From Deltaproteobacteria bacterium (GTDB taxonomy: Bacteria; Desulfobacterota; Desulfobacteria; Desulfobacterales; SURF-15), in the NCBI GenBank assembly GCA_019309565.1, contig JAFDFZ010000034.1, positions 1-45,939 of the forward strand: 45,939 nucleotides of DNA. Reading direction: 5' to 3'. Made by a program: the position numbers and the translations under genes. A model generated the notes under the pieces. It was not told where the DNA came from. It was given only the letters and a program-made list of their open reading frames with translations, and ran no database searches. Of the stretch, positions 9,127 through 16,944 are shown in pieces; the first letter of the stretch is position 1; every line of letters starts with the position of its first letter.

Positions 9127-9236
9127 CCCCGTTAGAGAATGATGTTCTCTAGCGACTATGGATGGTGGCATTAAACCATCGCCTATTAAGAATTACCTAT
9201 ACTACCGACAAGAGTCGGTGGCTTTCTCTAACGGGG
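9127..9236. repeat. REP-like palindromic element with nested hairpins
   Basis: A perfect 13-base inverted repeat (ccccgttagagaa at 9127-9139 and its complement at 9224-9236) encloses three local hairpins: tagagaa/ttctcta (9133-9139 with 9145-9151), gatggt/accatc (9161-9166 with 9175-9180) and accgac-aaga-gtcggt (9204-9219). The first local hairpin uses the same bases as the outer stem, so the two pairings exclude each other. This suits a REP/BIME-type element or a structured transcript. It lies between two pseudogenes. Confidence 0.6.
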
Positions 9237-9353
9237 TAAAAGTGACCTTCAAACCGATCTCGAGCACATGCCAGTGTTTCATGGACAATCGCCTTTTGAT
9301 GGACCCTCATTGTGCTCATCTGTTACGAACAACATGTTCATGTTTATTTTTTC

Positions 9354-9382
9354 TTGACAACAAGAAGCGTTTTCTCTATTCA
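9354..9382 (+). promoter_or_regulatory. Candidate sigma70-type promoter
   Basis: TTGACA at 9354-9359, a 17-base spacer and TATTCA at 9377-9382 point toward the decayed transglycosylase gene. The -10 box matches consensus only partly. The region 9241-9545 has no credible coding sequence and nothing else recognisable in it. Confidence 0.3.
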
Positions 9383-9545
9383 TCTCTTCAGTAAAACAAG
9401 TTCTTCTCCTTTTCCCCTTGAGGAATCGTTTTTTTGATTATGAAGATTTGTTGCTCGCCGCTTGATGATGTTCTTGAAGCCGTCTGGTTCTCTTCACTTC
9501 TGTAACGTTAGAGCGAAATGAAAACATTTATAACGGATATGTAAA

Positions 9546-10180
9546 ATGCAAATAAATGTCAGCAGCCTTTTGACACGAACAATTACAAGAGTTTTCCCGC
9601 CCACCTTTAGAGGCGGTGCAGATATTCGGTGCATGTTCCTTTCTGTATGTATTTCTCTCGGGACAGTCTTGTTTGCCGGGCAGGCCTATGGTGTCGAGGC
9701 ACTGCTTCGGCTTGATGAAAAATGGATCGGCTACTTTGATGAAATGGTGAAAAGAAGAAAAATCCGGGCGCTTGTACCTTACAGCAAAATCCATTATTTT
9801 CTTGATGCAGTCCATCAATCCATAAAAGTTCATACCGGAGGCAACATAGGTGTAGTTTTCCGGAAAAACAGCCCCCGTTTAAAAAGATTTTCGACGAATT
9901 TTTAAAAAAACATAAAAAGAGCAAAAGAAGCCCATCAGGCGCCATCGGAGTTATGCAGATGCTGCCGAGCACGGCGAAAGATCCGAACGTAAATATCCCC
10001 CATATCGAAAAGCTTGGAAAAAATATCCACGCAGGCACAAAATACCTGAGGTTTATAGATGATCGCTATTTTGAAAATGCACCCATGGATGAACTTAACA
10101 AGGTGCTCTTTACATTTGCCAGGTATAACGCAGGGCCTGCCAAAAGAGCCCGTCTAAGAAAAGAGGCTGGAAAAAAACAA
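9546..10180 (+). pseudogene. MltF-type lytic transglycosylase, with internal deletions and a frameshift
   Basis: MltF-like proteins pair a periplasmic solute-binding-like domain with an SLT lysozyme-like domain that cleaves peptidoglycan. Visible here are a membrane leader, RRKIRALVPYSKIHYFLDA from the start of the first domain, then directly VHTGGNIGVVFRKNSPRLK from its end, so most of that domain is missing. A frameshift in the A-run near 9885 follows. The new frame reads DEFLKKHKK and jumps to SKRSPSGAIGVMQMLPSTAK, GTKYLRFIDDRYFE and FARYNAGPAKRARLRKEA of the SLT domain. The QES segment with the catalytic glutamate is absent. The tail is lost and the frame runs into the next gene. The protein cannot be functional. 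Confidence 0.75.
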
Positions 10181-10207
10181 GAATTGCTGAAGACAGGAGG
10201 TATAAAA

Positions 10208-10729
10208 GTGATCAATAAAGTTTTTATTATTACGATGGCACTTTGCTTCGCATTGATTTTCCCTGAACATTCTGCCGGTGAGTATGTGATTAAAGAATAT
10301 GAGTTTATCTGGCATGTGGCCACCGTGGGAGGGGTTAATATTAAGATTCAAAAAAACCCGGCACGCCTCGGTGTGTTGTTAAGCGGCAGGGGCGGTAAGA
10401 TCGCAACCCTCTTTTTAGAGCCGATTCAAGCCGTAAGCATCGGCAAGGTACTGGTTAAAGCTCAGCATTACCATCAACAGCTAGTTGATTCATATAAAAA
10501 ACAGGTCAAAGGTTTTGAGAAGGATATCATTAATACGGTCCCTGCCGGGGGGCATAAAGTTATTTTCTCGTTAACGGAAAAAGGTAAGAAATTCGAGATA
10601 AGAATCATGACCCCCAAAATATTCAGCCCTGTTGTATTGATGCAAACAGATGAGGCGCTCAAAGTCGGTAAATATCTTCTTGATGCTAGAAAAATGGCTG
10701 AACTGGTAAATCAACGCGTAAAGCTATGA
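10208..10729 (+). CDS. Small exported protein of unknown function
   Basis: A 173-residue product starting at GTG 10208, chosen because AGGAGG (10195-10200) lies seven bases upstream. The N-terminus INKVFIITMALCFALIF followed by PEHSAGEY looks like a Sec signal peptide, with cleavage probably near residue 24. The mature part is rich in Lys and beta-type segments: HVATVGGVNIKIQ, KIATLFLEPIQAVSIGKVL, HKVIFSLTEKGKKFEIRI. No family is recognised. The lytic transglycosylase remnant upstream reads in frame into it without a stop, but the strong ribosome site and signal peptide show it is a separate gene. It is the only apparently intact gene between 8.3 and 11.3 kb. Confidence 0.65.
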   Translation: MINKVFIITMALCFALIFPEHSAGEYVIKEYEFIWHVATVGGVNIKIQKNPARLGVLLSGRGGKIATLFLEPIQAVSIGKVLVKAQHYHQQLVDSYKKQVKGFEKDIINTVPAGGHKVIFSLTEKGKKFEIRIMTPKIFSPVVLMQTDEALKVGKYLLDARKMAELVNQRVKL

Positions 10730-10814
10730 GCCGATTATAACCAGGCGCTCAGGGACACCATATCGACAATTTGTTGTCGTTATCGAATAACCTGCTGTGT
10801 TCATAGAGAAAAAT

Positions 10815-10990
10815 AGTGAACTAAACTTTGAAGTGAGCCCCGTTGTTGCAAAACAACTCAAAAGGCGCAGTTGTTATGTACCGATAAATTATGCATACGG
10901 GTTTTTTACTATGTAATTTGGGCAACTAAGGGGGGTGAGCTTAAGTGAACTAAACCCCGTTGTGTTAAAACAACCCAAAAGGCACATTAA
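10815..10990. repeat. Intergenic repeat pair related to the 4816-4910 sequence
   Basis: The stretch 10839-10932 aligns by eye with 4816-4910, sharing cccgttgtt...aaaac..ctcaaa, a gcag.tgtta block, and tttactatgt...gcaacta at the far end. A second partial copy (cccgttgtgttaaaacaacc) starts at 10956, and agtgaactaaac precedes each copy (10815 and 10944). Each copy carries a small dyad gttgt...acaac. The remainder of 10730-11365 has no convincing gene; a 60-codon frame at 11101-11283 has no family resemblance. Confidence 0.5.
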
Positions 10991-11365
10991 AGGACTGTCG
11001 CGAGTGCCATATTGAGCCTGATTGGCTGCTTATCTACCGAATCGAGGGCAGTGAACTATGCCTGGTACGAACAGGGAGCCACTCGGATCTTTTCGAGTGA
11101 ATGGGAGCCTGGGGGAAGGGTATTTATATATTGATTAAGACAATATTCATCTATGATACTGCCCGTAGTCCTGCCCAATTATTGTATTGTTACAAACCGT
11201 GCTATTTCCGGTTTCATTTGTTAATTGATGGGAAACCGAAGCAATGTTTGGCAGGATACAAGGTAAATGTCGGATTTATTTGACCAGAGCTCTCGATTCT
11301 TGTCGATGCTAAAGCACATTTATAAATAAGGGAATTGCGGCTGGCATGAGGCTGTAACTGACCGA

Positions 11366-12316
11366 TCAGCTCTTTTCCACCATATATTCTTCCTCGCTTG
11401 ATACACCAAGCCCCAACTCGATCGCCCTTTGAATGCTTGGTATCTGCCAGACAGGCATCTGAATCCGATTCTCCCGCGGGTATGATTGAAGGATCTTCAC
11501 ACCCTCAACATCTATCGCCAGCCGGTCACCTGAAGCCAATATCACATTGGGTTTTACAAGTTCTCCGTTAGCCGGACCGTCTGTTACAAAGGCCTTCCTG
11601 CCGTCCATGATGATCAAGTCCGGCGTTACGGGAAGCGCCATTTCCGGCATTTTCAATTCCATGGGCTCATCTGTCTTTCCCATATGCCGGTCTGCGTGAA
11701 GATGTATCATGTCCTTTGGATGTGTCAAGCCGACTGTCAATTTAATGCTCATGGTAAAGCGTGCAAGAAAGTGGTGTTTCATGCAGGGCAGAAAGACGAT
11801 TTTATCGAACTCCTTTAAGGATTTGTGATAGGCTATCTTATCCCAGTACTTTGCTTCCCTGCCCAGCCTGACATCCATCCAGGGGCCCTGATCAAAGTCT
11901 ATGACCGGAAGATCCAGGGATTCTGCAGTCGTAAATATACCCATCTCCTTAAGAACCCGAGCTGTCGGCATCCATGGCCAGCCTGACCGCTCACCAAGTG
12001 TCAAATTGTCTATTCCCTGCTCCCTCATCAGCTCCACAACTGCCGTCAAAAAGGCAGGGTCCGTTATGGCAGGAGGTGGATCATCGCTGTTGAAATTGGC
12101 TTTGAGTAAAACCCGGTCACCAGGCGCCAAAACCTTATTCAAACCACCGATCTTATCCACTGCAAGTCCGATGGCCTCCTTCAGTTCACGATTCTCAGTT
12201 GAAATAATGGAAACCACAGCTTTTCCATCCCGTGTGAAAGCATTCTGCGGTAAGTGCCGCCAATCATTCTCTTCATCTACGATTCTTTCAATCGCCCATA
12301 ATTCTTCTTTTCTCAT
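11366..12316 (-). CDS. DUF362-domain protein
   Basis: A 316-residue cytoplasmic protein of the DUF362 family, often found in anaerobes and frequently near iron-sulfur or corrinoid enzymes. Its biochemical role is not established. Recognisable segments are GDRVLLKANFNSDDPPPAITDPA, LGERSGWPW, the FDKIVFLPCMKHHFLARFTMSIKL core with conserved Cys-Lys-His, HADRHMG and PDLIIMDGRKAFVTDGPANG. It lacks the C-terminal 4Fe-4S ferredoxin motif present in some relatives. ATG 12316 is well supported by AGGAGG eight bases upstream. It is the last gene of the minus-strand run that starts near 18 kb, but the HEPN/MNT pair and spacers make a single operon unlikely. Confidence 0.8.
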   Translation of the reverse strand: MRKEELWAIERIVDEENDWRHLPQNAFTRDGKAVVSIISTENRELKEAIGLAVDKIGGLNKVLAPGDRVLLKANFNSDDPPPAITDPAFLTAVVELMREQGIDNLTLGERSGWPWMPTARVLKEMGIFTTAESLDLPVIDFDQGPWMDVRLGREAKYWDKIAYHKSLKEFDKIVFLPCMKHHFLARFTMSIKLTVGLTHPKDMIHLHADRHMGKTDEPMELKMPEMALPVTPDLIIMDGRKAFVTDGPANGELVKPNVILASGDRLAIDVEGVKILQSYPRENRIQMPVWQIPSIQRAIELGLGVSSEEEYMVEKS

Positions 12317-12427
12317 GGATCAGTCCTCCTGTGGATCGTCTTTACACAAATACAATTAAATATCATGTCAAACAACGGTCTTTTTGTAAAGATGCCACAG
12401 CTGAAAGGCAGACAAACTGGGTGTAAC

Positions 12428-12895
12428 CTATAAGGTAATATCGACAAGCTTACAGCCCTTTAAGAGTCGTTTGAGGTCTTTGCTAGTAAGCTCAAGCCCC
12501 GCACAGGGATCTCCGCTTGAGATGTCCACGGTTTGTTCTAAAAACACGCTTGGATCCACAAATATAGGCATTTCCTTGAAAAGCTCTGCAATCGGGGCAA
12601 TGGCGCCTGCCACAAGCCCAAGGCGCTGCTCTATCGTTTCCCTGTCGAGAAAAGAAAGATCTTTGACCCCGGCCAGGCGTTTTAATTTTTTGAGACTAAG
12701 CCTCCTGTCCCCCGGTAAAACGGCCACCAGGAGCTTACCCTTGCGATCCGATAAGAGCATGGTCTTTACGATTTGAGAGAGTCTTACCCCACGTTCCCTT
12801 GCTGCAGCCTCAGATGTATACACCGGCTGGCTGTGATGTTTGATTTTGTAAGTAACTCCAAGGATGTCTAACTTTTCGGTAATCGCTGTTTTCAT
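12428..12895 (-). CDS. YbaK/EbsC-family aminoacyl-tRNA deacylase
   Basis: A 155-residue protein of the YbaK/ProX superfamily, trans-editing enzymes that hydrolyse mischarged tRNA such as Cys-tRNA(Pro). Supporting segments are ITYKIKHHSQPVYTSEAAARE-like N-terminus, LSQIVKTMLLSDRKGKLLVAVLPGDRRLSLKKL with the conserved lysine, and the glycine-rich loop LGLVAGAIAPIAEL. The C-terminus GDPCAGLELTSKDLKRLL is also typical. Length and domain are complete. The exact tRNA substrate (Cys-Pro or Ala-Pro type) cannot be told. A weak gagagg ribosome site precedes ATG 12895. The following 265 bases to 13161 contain nothing recognisable. Confidence 0.85.
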   Translation of the reverse strand: MKTAITEKLDILGVTYKIKHHSQPVYTSEAAARERGVRLSQIVKTMLLSDRKGKLLVAVLPGDRRLSLKKLKRLAGVKDLSFLDRETIEQRLGLVAGAIAPIAELFKEMPIFVDPSVFLEQTVDISSGDPCAGLELTSKDLKRLLKGCKLVDITL

Positions 12896-13161
12896 CTATG
12901 CCTCTCTATCAGTGTACAGTCGTAACGACGGCCGCGCACTAAAAAACACGTTTAAGCCAGCAGGCAAATTTTGGGCCTGTCCAACCCGAACGACCGCAGC
13001 AGTTAGAGTTGCCCTTCCGGTTTTCTATTGAACCAAAAGATTTTCTCATCCGTGCTGTGGCGGGGGATATTCATGTGCCCGGAGACGGAAACGGGGTTGC
13101 GAGAGTCTATTCCTGCTAAAAACATTGCCTTAAAACTTATGGTTTTGAAGGGATGTTCGTA

Positions 13162-13506
13162 TTATAGCAATTTGATGCCGCTTCGGACCGCAATGGCGGC
13201 AATACCTTTTTCCGTGGCTGCTTTTTTCTGGAATGTAGCTGGTTTTAGAATATAGAGATCTACAGGAACGGAAACCTGCAGGAATGCCGCTTGGAGATCC
13301 TCTATTGAACTTTCCTGTGTAACAATGATGAGATCCGCATCGCTTTTTGGTCCCGGAATCCCAGAGGCATAAGAGCCGAACAGGTATACAGCCTGTATAT
13401 CGGGGTGCCGACTTTTTAAGTTCCGGACAGCGGCTTTAAGTTCGTTAATCACCGGCTCAGGGTTTAGAAAACGACTGACGGCAAAAGTCGTATATTTGCT
13501 GGGCAT
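13162..13506 (-). CDS. MNT-type nucleotidyltransferase (antitoxin-like partner of HEPN)
   Basis: Minimal nucleotidyltransferase of the DNA polymerase beta fold, about 114 residues. The fingerprint LFGSYASGIPGPKSDADLIIV contains the GS motif and the paired aspartates that bind metal. In known HEPN/MNT modules the MNT protein neutralises the HEPN ribonuclease, in some cases by AMPylating it. Whether this pair acts so is inference. The start is uncertain: ATG 13506 overlaps the HEPN gene by 50 bases, while GTG 13452 would give a minimal domain just after the HEPN stop. Neither has a clear ribosome site. Translational coupling with the upstream HEPN gene is likely. Confidence 0.75.
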   Translation of the reverse strand: MPSKYTTFAVSRFLNPEPVINELKAAVRNLKSRHPDIQAVYLFGSYASGIPGPKSDADLIIVTQESSIEDLQAAFLQVSVPVDLYILKPATFQKKAATEKGIAAIAVRSGIKLL

Positions 13507-13852
13507 CTCGAATTGCTTTTTCTGCGTCTTCATCAGTGTAATACTCTTTGGGTGCTCCGGTATCAAAACCGTTAGGGTAGCGAGTGGGAATATAATGTTT
13601 ATCCAGTGCAATGCCGGAGCGAATCAGATCTTCGGAAATTTCCATGATACCAGCAAGATCCTTGAGCAGTCGCATCACCGAATGTCCCCACCCTTCCCCG
13701 CCTTTTGAAAGGATCAGCCCCTTGACCGCCTTTTCCGCGGCCTGCTGGGCGGCAAAACATGCCCAGTCGTAATCACCGACCTTCCTGGCATTCTTGCTGT
13801 GGTTGAGGTCACTTTCCGCCTGGTTGAGCCAGTCTATTGCCCTGTTTGTCAT
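13457..13852 (-). CDS. HEPN-domain protein (toxin-like partner of MNT)
   Basis: A 131-residue all-alpha HEPN protein. Typical features are DWLNQAESDLNHSKNARKVGDYDWACFAAQQAAEKAVKGLI, then WGHSVMRLLKDL and HYIPTRYPNGFDTG near the end. The gene is followed by, and overlaps, the MNT gene, the standard order for this toxin-antitoxin type. I could not identify a canonical R-x4-6-H ribonuclease motif, so nuclease activity is not assured. No other mobile gene flanks the pair, but such modules move readily between genomes. Confidence 0.8.
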   Translation of the reverse strand: MTNRAIDWLNQAESDLNHSKNARKVGDYDWACFAAQQAAEKAVKGLILSKGGEGWGHSVMRLLKDLAGIMEISEDLIRSGIALDKHYIPTRYPNGFDTGAPKEYYTDEDAEKAIRDAQQIYDFCRQSFSKP

Positions 13853-14001
13853 AGTAGCACTGGTTTCGAAATTAAAAGATAAAGATAAGACATTGCTTTT
13901 TTATCAGATTATCCGATTAAGCAGCACAAATCAACACAAAACCCAAAGGCAGTGCCGAATCAGCAGGGTGCTTTTGCTTATCTCAACAAAGCCTTCATCT
14001 T

Positions 14002-15909
14002 CTAAAATCCGTTTTTCTCGGCGCCTCCGCCTGTGGGGAACAGGGTGGCGACGGTAAATTCGCTGACAAAATCGGGGTCTTCAGCCAGTTCAATGAATCG
14101 AACCCTTTTTGACACCTCATGAATATTACGCCTCAGTGCCCCATCCAGCAATGCCATTACCGCTCCGCGGCCGGCTGCATTGGAAACTACCTTGACTTTG
14201 GTATGGTTTGAAATCTGAGGCAGCATGCCGATGGCCACCGCATTTTTCCAGTCAAACCGCGCTCCAAAAGCCCCTGTTAACACCAGTCTGTCAAAATGAG
14301 ACACACCGGCACGGCGCATCAACAATTTGATTCCAACCGACAAGGCGGCTTTGGCGAGCTGGATTTGTCTCACATCTGATAGCGTAATTCCGATTTCCAT
14401 GCCATTTGCAGTTTCCTGTGGGGGTGCTAAAATGAATTTGCGACCGATCCCCTTTTCATCCACAACCACCCCCGGCAGTCCCTCCTTAATTCGACCGCTC
14501 GGCAGGATCAGACCGGATTGCAGCATACCGGCTATAGCATCGATGATTCCAGAACCGCAGATACCGCGCGGGAGTCCAACCTGCTCATTTCCAAGGAACT
14601 GATAGCTTGCCCGGTATGTCTTTCTGTCGATGCTTACCTTGTGAATCGCACCACTAGCAGCCCGCATGCCGCACTCGATATGAGCCCCTTCAAGAGCCGG
14701 ACCCGTAGCGCAGCTGCTTGTCCAAAGCCCATCCCGGTTTCCCAAAACCACCTCGCCATTTGTGCCGATATCTACGATCAGGGAAATCTCCTCTTTTTCA
14801 TGAGGCCTCTCTGAGAGAATGACTCCCATAGTATCTCCCCCGACAAACCCCGAAATGACAGGAAAAACATGAACGTTGGTTCCCGGGCTCAATTCAAGTC
14901 CTACATCGCCGGCGCGAAGATCCTGTGGATCGCAGGATACCGGTAAATAAGGTGAAAAACCAAGACCGTGGGGATGAATCCCCATGAAGATCTGCTGCAT
15001 GGTTGTATTGCCCACCACGGTGATCTCATCGATATCCTCAAGCTCCGCCTCCACTTGTTTGACACAACGTTTCAATAATTCATTGCATTCATCGATCACT
15101 ACCTTTCGAAGAAGGTTCAGTCCGTCTTTCTTATCATTTGCATATGTGATCCTGCTGATGACATCCTCGCCAAACCTTCGTTGCGGGTTTGCAGATGCAT
15201 CGGAACAGATAACTATCCCGCAAAGCAAATCACATAAATATACGGCAAGTGTGGTTGTGCCGAGATCGATGGCCGCTCCAAGGGATCGATCTCTTCTACC
15301 TGGAAAAACGGCAGTAACTCCTTTGTTGGAATGATCGACAAACGTTACCTGCCTTTCTTTCGAGATGGGACGGCTGAGCATCCGGACCGCTTCGGGTTCC
15401 TTGAATATCAGCGGTTTTCCGAAAATCTTTTCGGCCTTATCGGAAACCAGCTCCATGAAATCCCGAACGTTCTTTCCCCCTGGTTTACTGCTCGACACAA
15501 CGGGCATTATCAAACGTTTCACCATCGGGTTGCTGGAAAATACGCCCTGGATGCCGGCCTTGCCAAGGGCTTCTGTGTTATCCAGCACAGCTTCTGATAG
15601 GGACACCGTTGCACAGCCAAGAACTTTTGCCTGGCAGGCCAGTCGATGGCCGGAACCGATCTGTTCAGGTGTAAGAAAGTTGGTTTCATTTTCTGTTGGG
15701 GGAGAAAAATGATCAGGTGGATTTACAGTCACCACACATTTCCCGCAACGGCCCTGACCGCCGCAGTCTGAACGAATCAAGATGTTGTAATCAGAGGCGA
15801 TTTTAAGAAGACTGTGTCCATGACTTCCCTTACAGCAGATCCCCATGGGCTGGAAAGTGACCCTGTAGTTTTTCGTTTGTTTGGCATCAGGGGATTGTTT
15901 GTTATTCAA
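14002..15909 (-). CDS. Corrinoid-protein reductive activator (RACo-like; 2Fe-2S plus ASKHA domains)
   Basis: A 635-residue ATP-dependent activator of the type that reduces Co(II) of corrinoid methyl carriers back to Co(I). The N-terminal ferredoxin domain has SDCGGQGRCGKCVV with a later Cys (LACQAKV) for a plant-type 2Fe-2S cluster. A middle domain follows, and then an ASKHA ATPase fold with AIDLGTTTLAVYLCD, VVGNTTMQQIFMGI, LIVDIGTNGEVVLGN, SSCATGPALEGAHI and LTGAFGARFDW. TTG 15909 is chosen as start because AGGAGGG sits five bases upstream and the ferredoxin domain begins soon after; a longer reading from 15990 is less likely. It lies 95 bases downstream of the methyltransferase gene, so the two probably form an operon. 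No corrinoid protein is encoded nearby. Confidence 0.88.
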   Translation of the reverse strand: MNNKQSPDAKQTKNYRVTFQPMGICCKGSHGHSLLKIASDYNILIRSDCGGQGRCGKCVVTVNPPDHFSPPTENETNFLTPEQIGSGHRLACQAKVLGCATVSLSEAVLDNTEALGKAGIQGVFSSNPMVKRLIMPVVSSSKPGGKNVRDFMELVSDKAEKIFGKPLIFKEPEAVRMLSRPISKERQVTFVDHSNKGVTAVFPGRRDRSLGAAIDLGTTTLAVYLCDLLCGIVICSDASANPQRRFGEDVISRITYANDKKDGLNLLRKVVIDECNELLKRCVKQVEAELEDIDEITVVGNTTMQQIFMGIHPHGLGFSPYLPVSCDPQDLRAGDVGLELSPGTNVHVFPVISGFVGGDTMGVILSERPHEKEEISLIVDIGTNGEVVLGNRDGLWTSSCATGPALEGAHIECGMRAASGAIHKVSIDRKTYRASYQFLGNEQVGLPRGICGSGIIDAIAGMLQSGLILPSGRIKEGLPGVVVDEKGIGRKFILAPPQETANGMEIGITLSDVRQIQLAKAALSVGIKLLMRRAGVSHFDRLVLTGAFGARFDWKNAVAIGMLPQISNHTKVKVVSNAAGRGAVMALLDGALRRNIHEVSKRVRFIELAEDPDFVSEFTVATLFPTGGGAEKNGF

Positions 15910-16003
15910 GGAACCCTCCTGTTCAGCGACCCTTATAAGGGATAAAGAGATCGTTCTTCGCCTGGTTACGAGCAGAGGAACATCCTGCATGGAAATACAA
16001 ATA

Positions 16004-16798
16004 CTACTCCAGTCTTCCTTCCCTGAAGGCAGTTATATAGCCCATGCAGAAATCGTCCCTGCCCGCTACTGCCAAAGCCGCTTTAAGCGTCCCGTAAAGT
16101 TGTCTGTCGGTGGGGTCCAGTATGGCCGAGTCAAGGCCTCGAACGATGGCTGATATAAGAAATGTCCGGTTGATAAGTTTTCTGTTGGGCAGACCGTGAG
16201 ATACATTGGTCAGCCCGCAGGTGGTGTGAACCCCCGGAAATTCCTTCATGATTTTCTCGATGGCATTAAGGGTGGCTGCCGCCGACCGGGTGTTGGTGGC
16301 CAGCGGATAGACCAGCGGATCAATATACAGATTATCCACAGGCACCTCTGCATCCGTAACCTGTTTAACCAGTTGTTCGGCCAGCCTTAACTTGTCATCG
16401 GCTGTATCCGCCATGGCCGCTTCGGATTGACAAAGTGCAATCACCTTGGTTTTATGCTCTGCAACGATAGGCAGAATTCCTTCCATTCTTTCCGGTTCAA
16501 GCGTAATAGAATTTATCATCGGAGTTCGATCAACCAGCGGCACCATCGCTTTGATCACCGCGGGGTCCGGGCTATCGATACAAAGCGGCTTTTCAGACAC
16601 TTCTTGAACCGCTTCGATGATCCATTTTAATTTTTCGGCCTCTTCACCCACGAAGGTGCCGGCATTCACGTCTATGTAATCCGCACCTGCGCGGTCCTGG
16701 TTTATAGCTTCATTTTGAATGAACGCTCTGTCTTTAGAAGAAATCGCCTGTGAAATGGACTTGCGGGATGCATTAATTCTTTCAGCAATAATTAACAC
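16004..16798 (-). CDS. Methyltetrahydrofolate:corrinoid methyltransferase (AcsE/MeTr-like)
   Basis: A 264-residue pterin-binding TIM barrel that moves a methyl group between tetrahydrofolate and a corrinoid protein. Family landmarks are IAERINASRKSI, ADYIDVNAGTF, CIDSPDPAV, MINSITLE, LYIDPLVYPLATN and TTCGLTNVSHGLPNR. The latter asparagine/aspartate positions match the folate-binding residues known in MeTr. Translation starts at GTG 16798, ten bases after AGGAGG. The partner activator lies immediately downstream. The role could be the Wood-Ljungdahl methyl branch or demethylation of a methylated substrate; the missing corrinoid and substrate-specific methyltransferase genes leave this open. 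Confidence 0.88.
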   Translation of the reverse strand: MLIIAERINASRKSISQAISSKDRAFIQNEAINQDRAGADYIDVNAGTFVGEEAEKLKWIIEAVQEVSEKPLCIDSPDPAVIKAMVPLVDRTPMINSITLEPERMEGILPIVAEHKTKVIALCQSEAAMADTADDKLRLAEQLVKQVTDAEVPVDNLYIDPLVYPLATNTRSAAATLNAIEKIMKEFPGVHTTCGLTNVSHGLPNRKLINRTFLISAIVRGLDSAILDPTDRQLYGTLKAALAVAGRDDFCMGYITAFREGRLE

Positions 16799-16944
16799 AA
16801 TATTTGATCCTCCTTTTCGTACAGCTTAGATTGGCTTTATTTAAATCTCGCACCGTCGGAGCCGCAGGACCTTAGACTATTAGAAAATACTCCAGCACCT
16901 GTCAAGGATGAAAGTGCCATGCTAATTAATCCGCCATTACAGCT

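Noticed and set aside
8575..9171. 198-codon minus-strand frame over the efflux remnants
   Set aside because: The plus strand carries clear RND adaptor and pump fragments; the minus translation shows no family features.
10815..10990. Possible CRISPR array from the repeated cccgttgt units
   Set aside because: Only two to three imperfect copies with unequal spacing and no cas gene nearby; better explained as a dispersed repeat.
11101..11283. 60-codon plus-strand frame in the long spacer after the exported protein
   Set aside because: Weak ribosome site, no family resemblance and atypical composition; not supported as a gene.
16196..16630. Plus-strand frames opposite the methyltransferase
   Set aside because: Antisense shadows of a conserved TIM-barrel gene.
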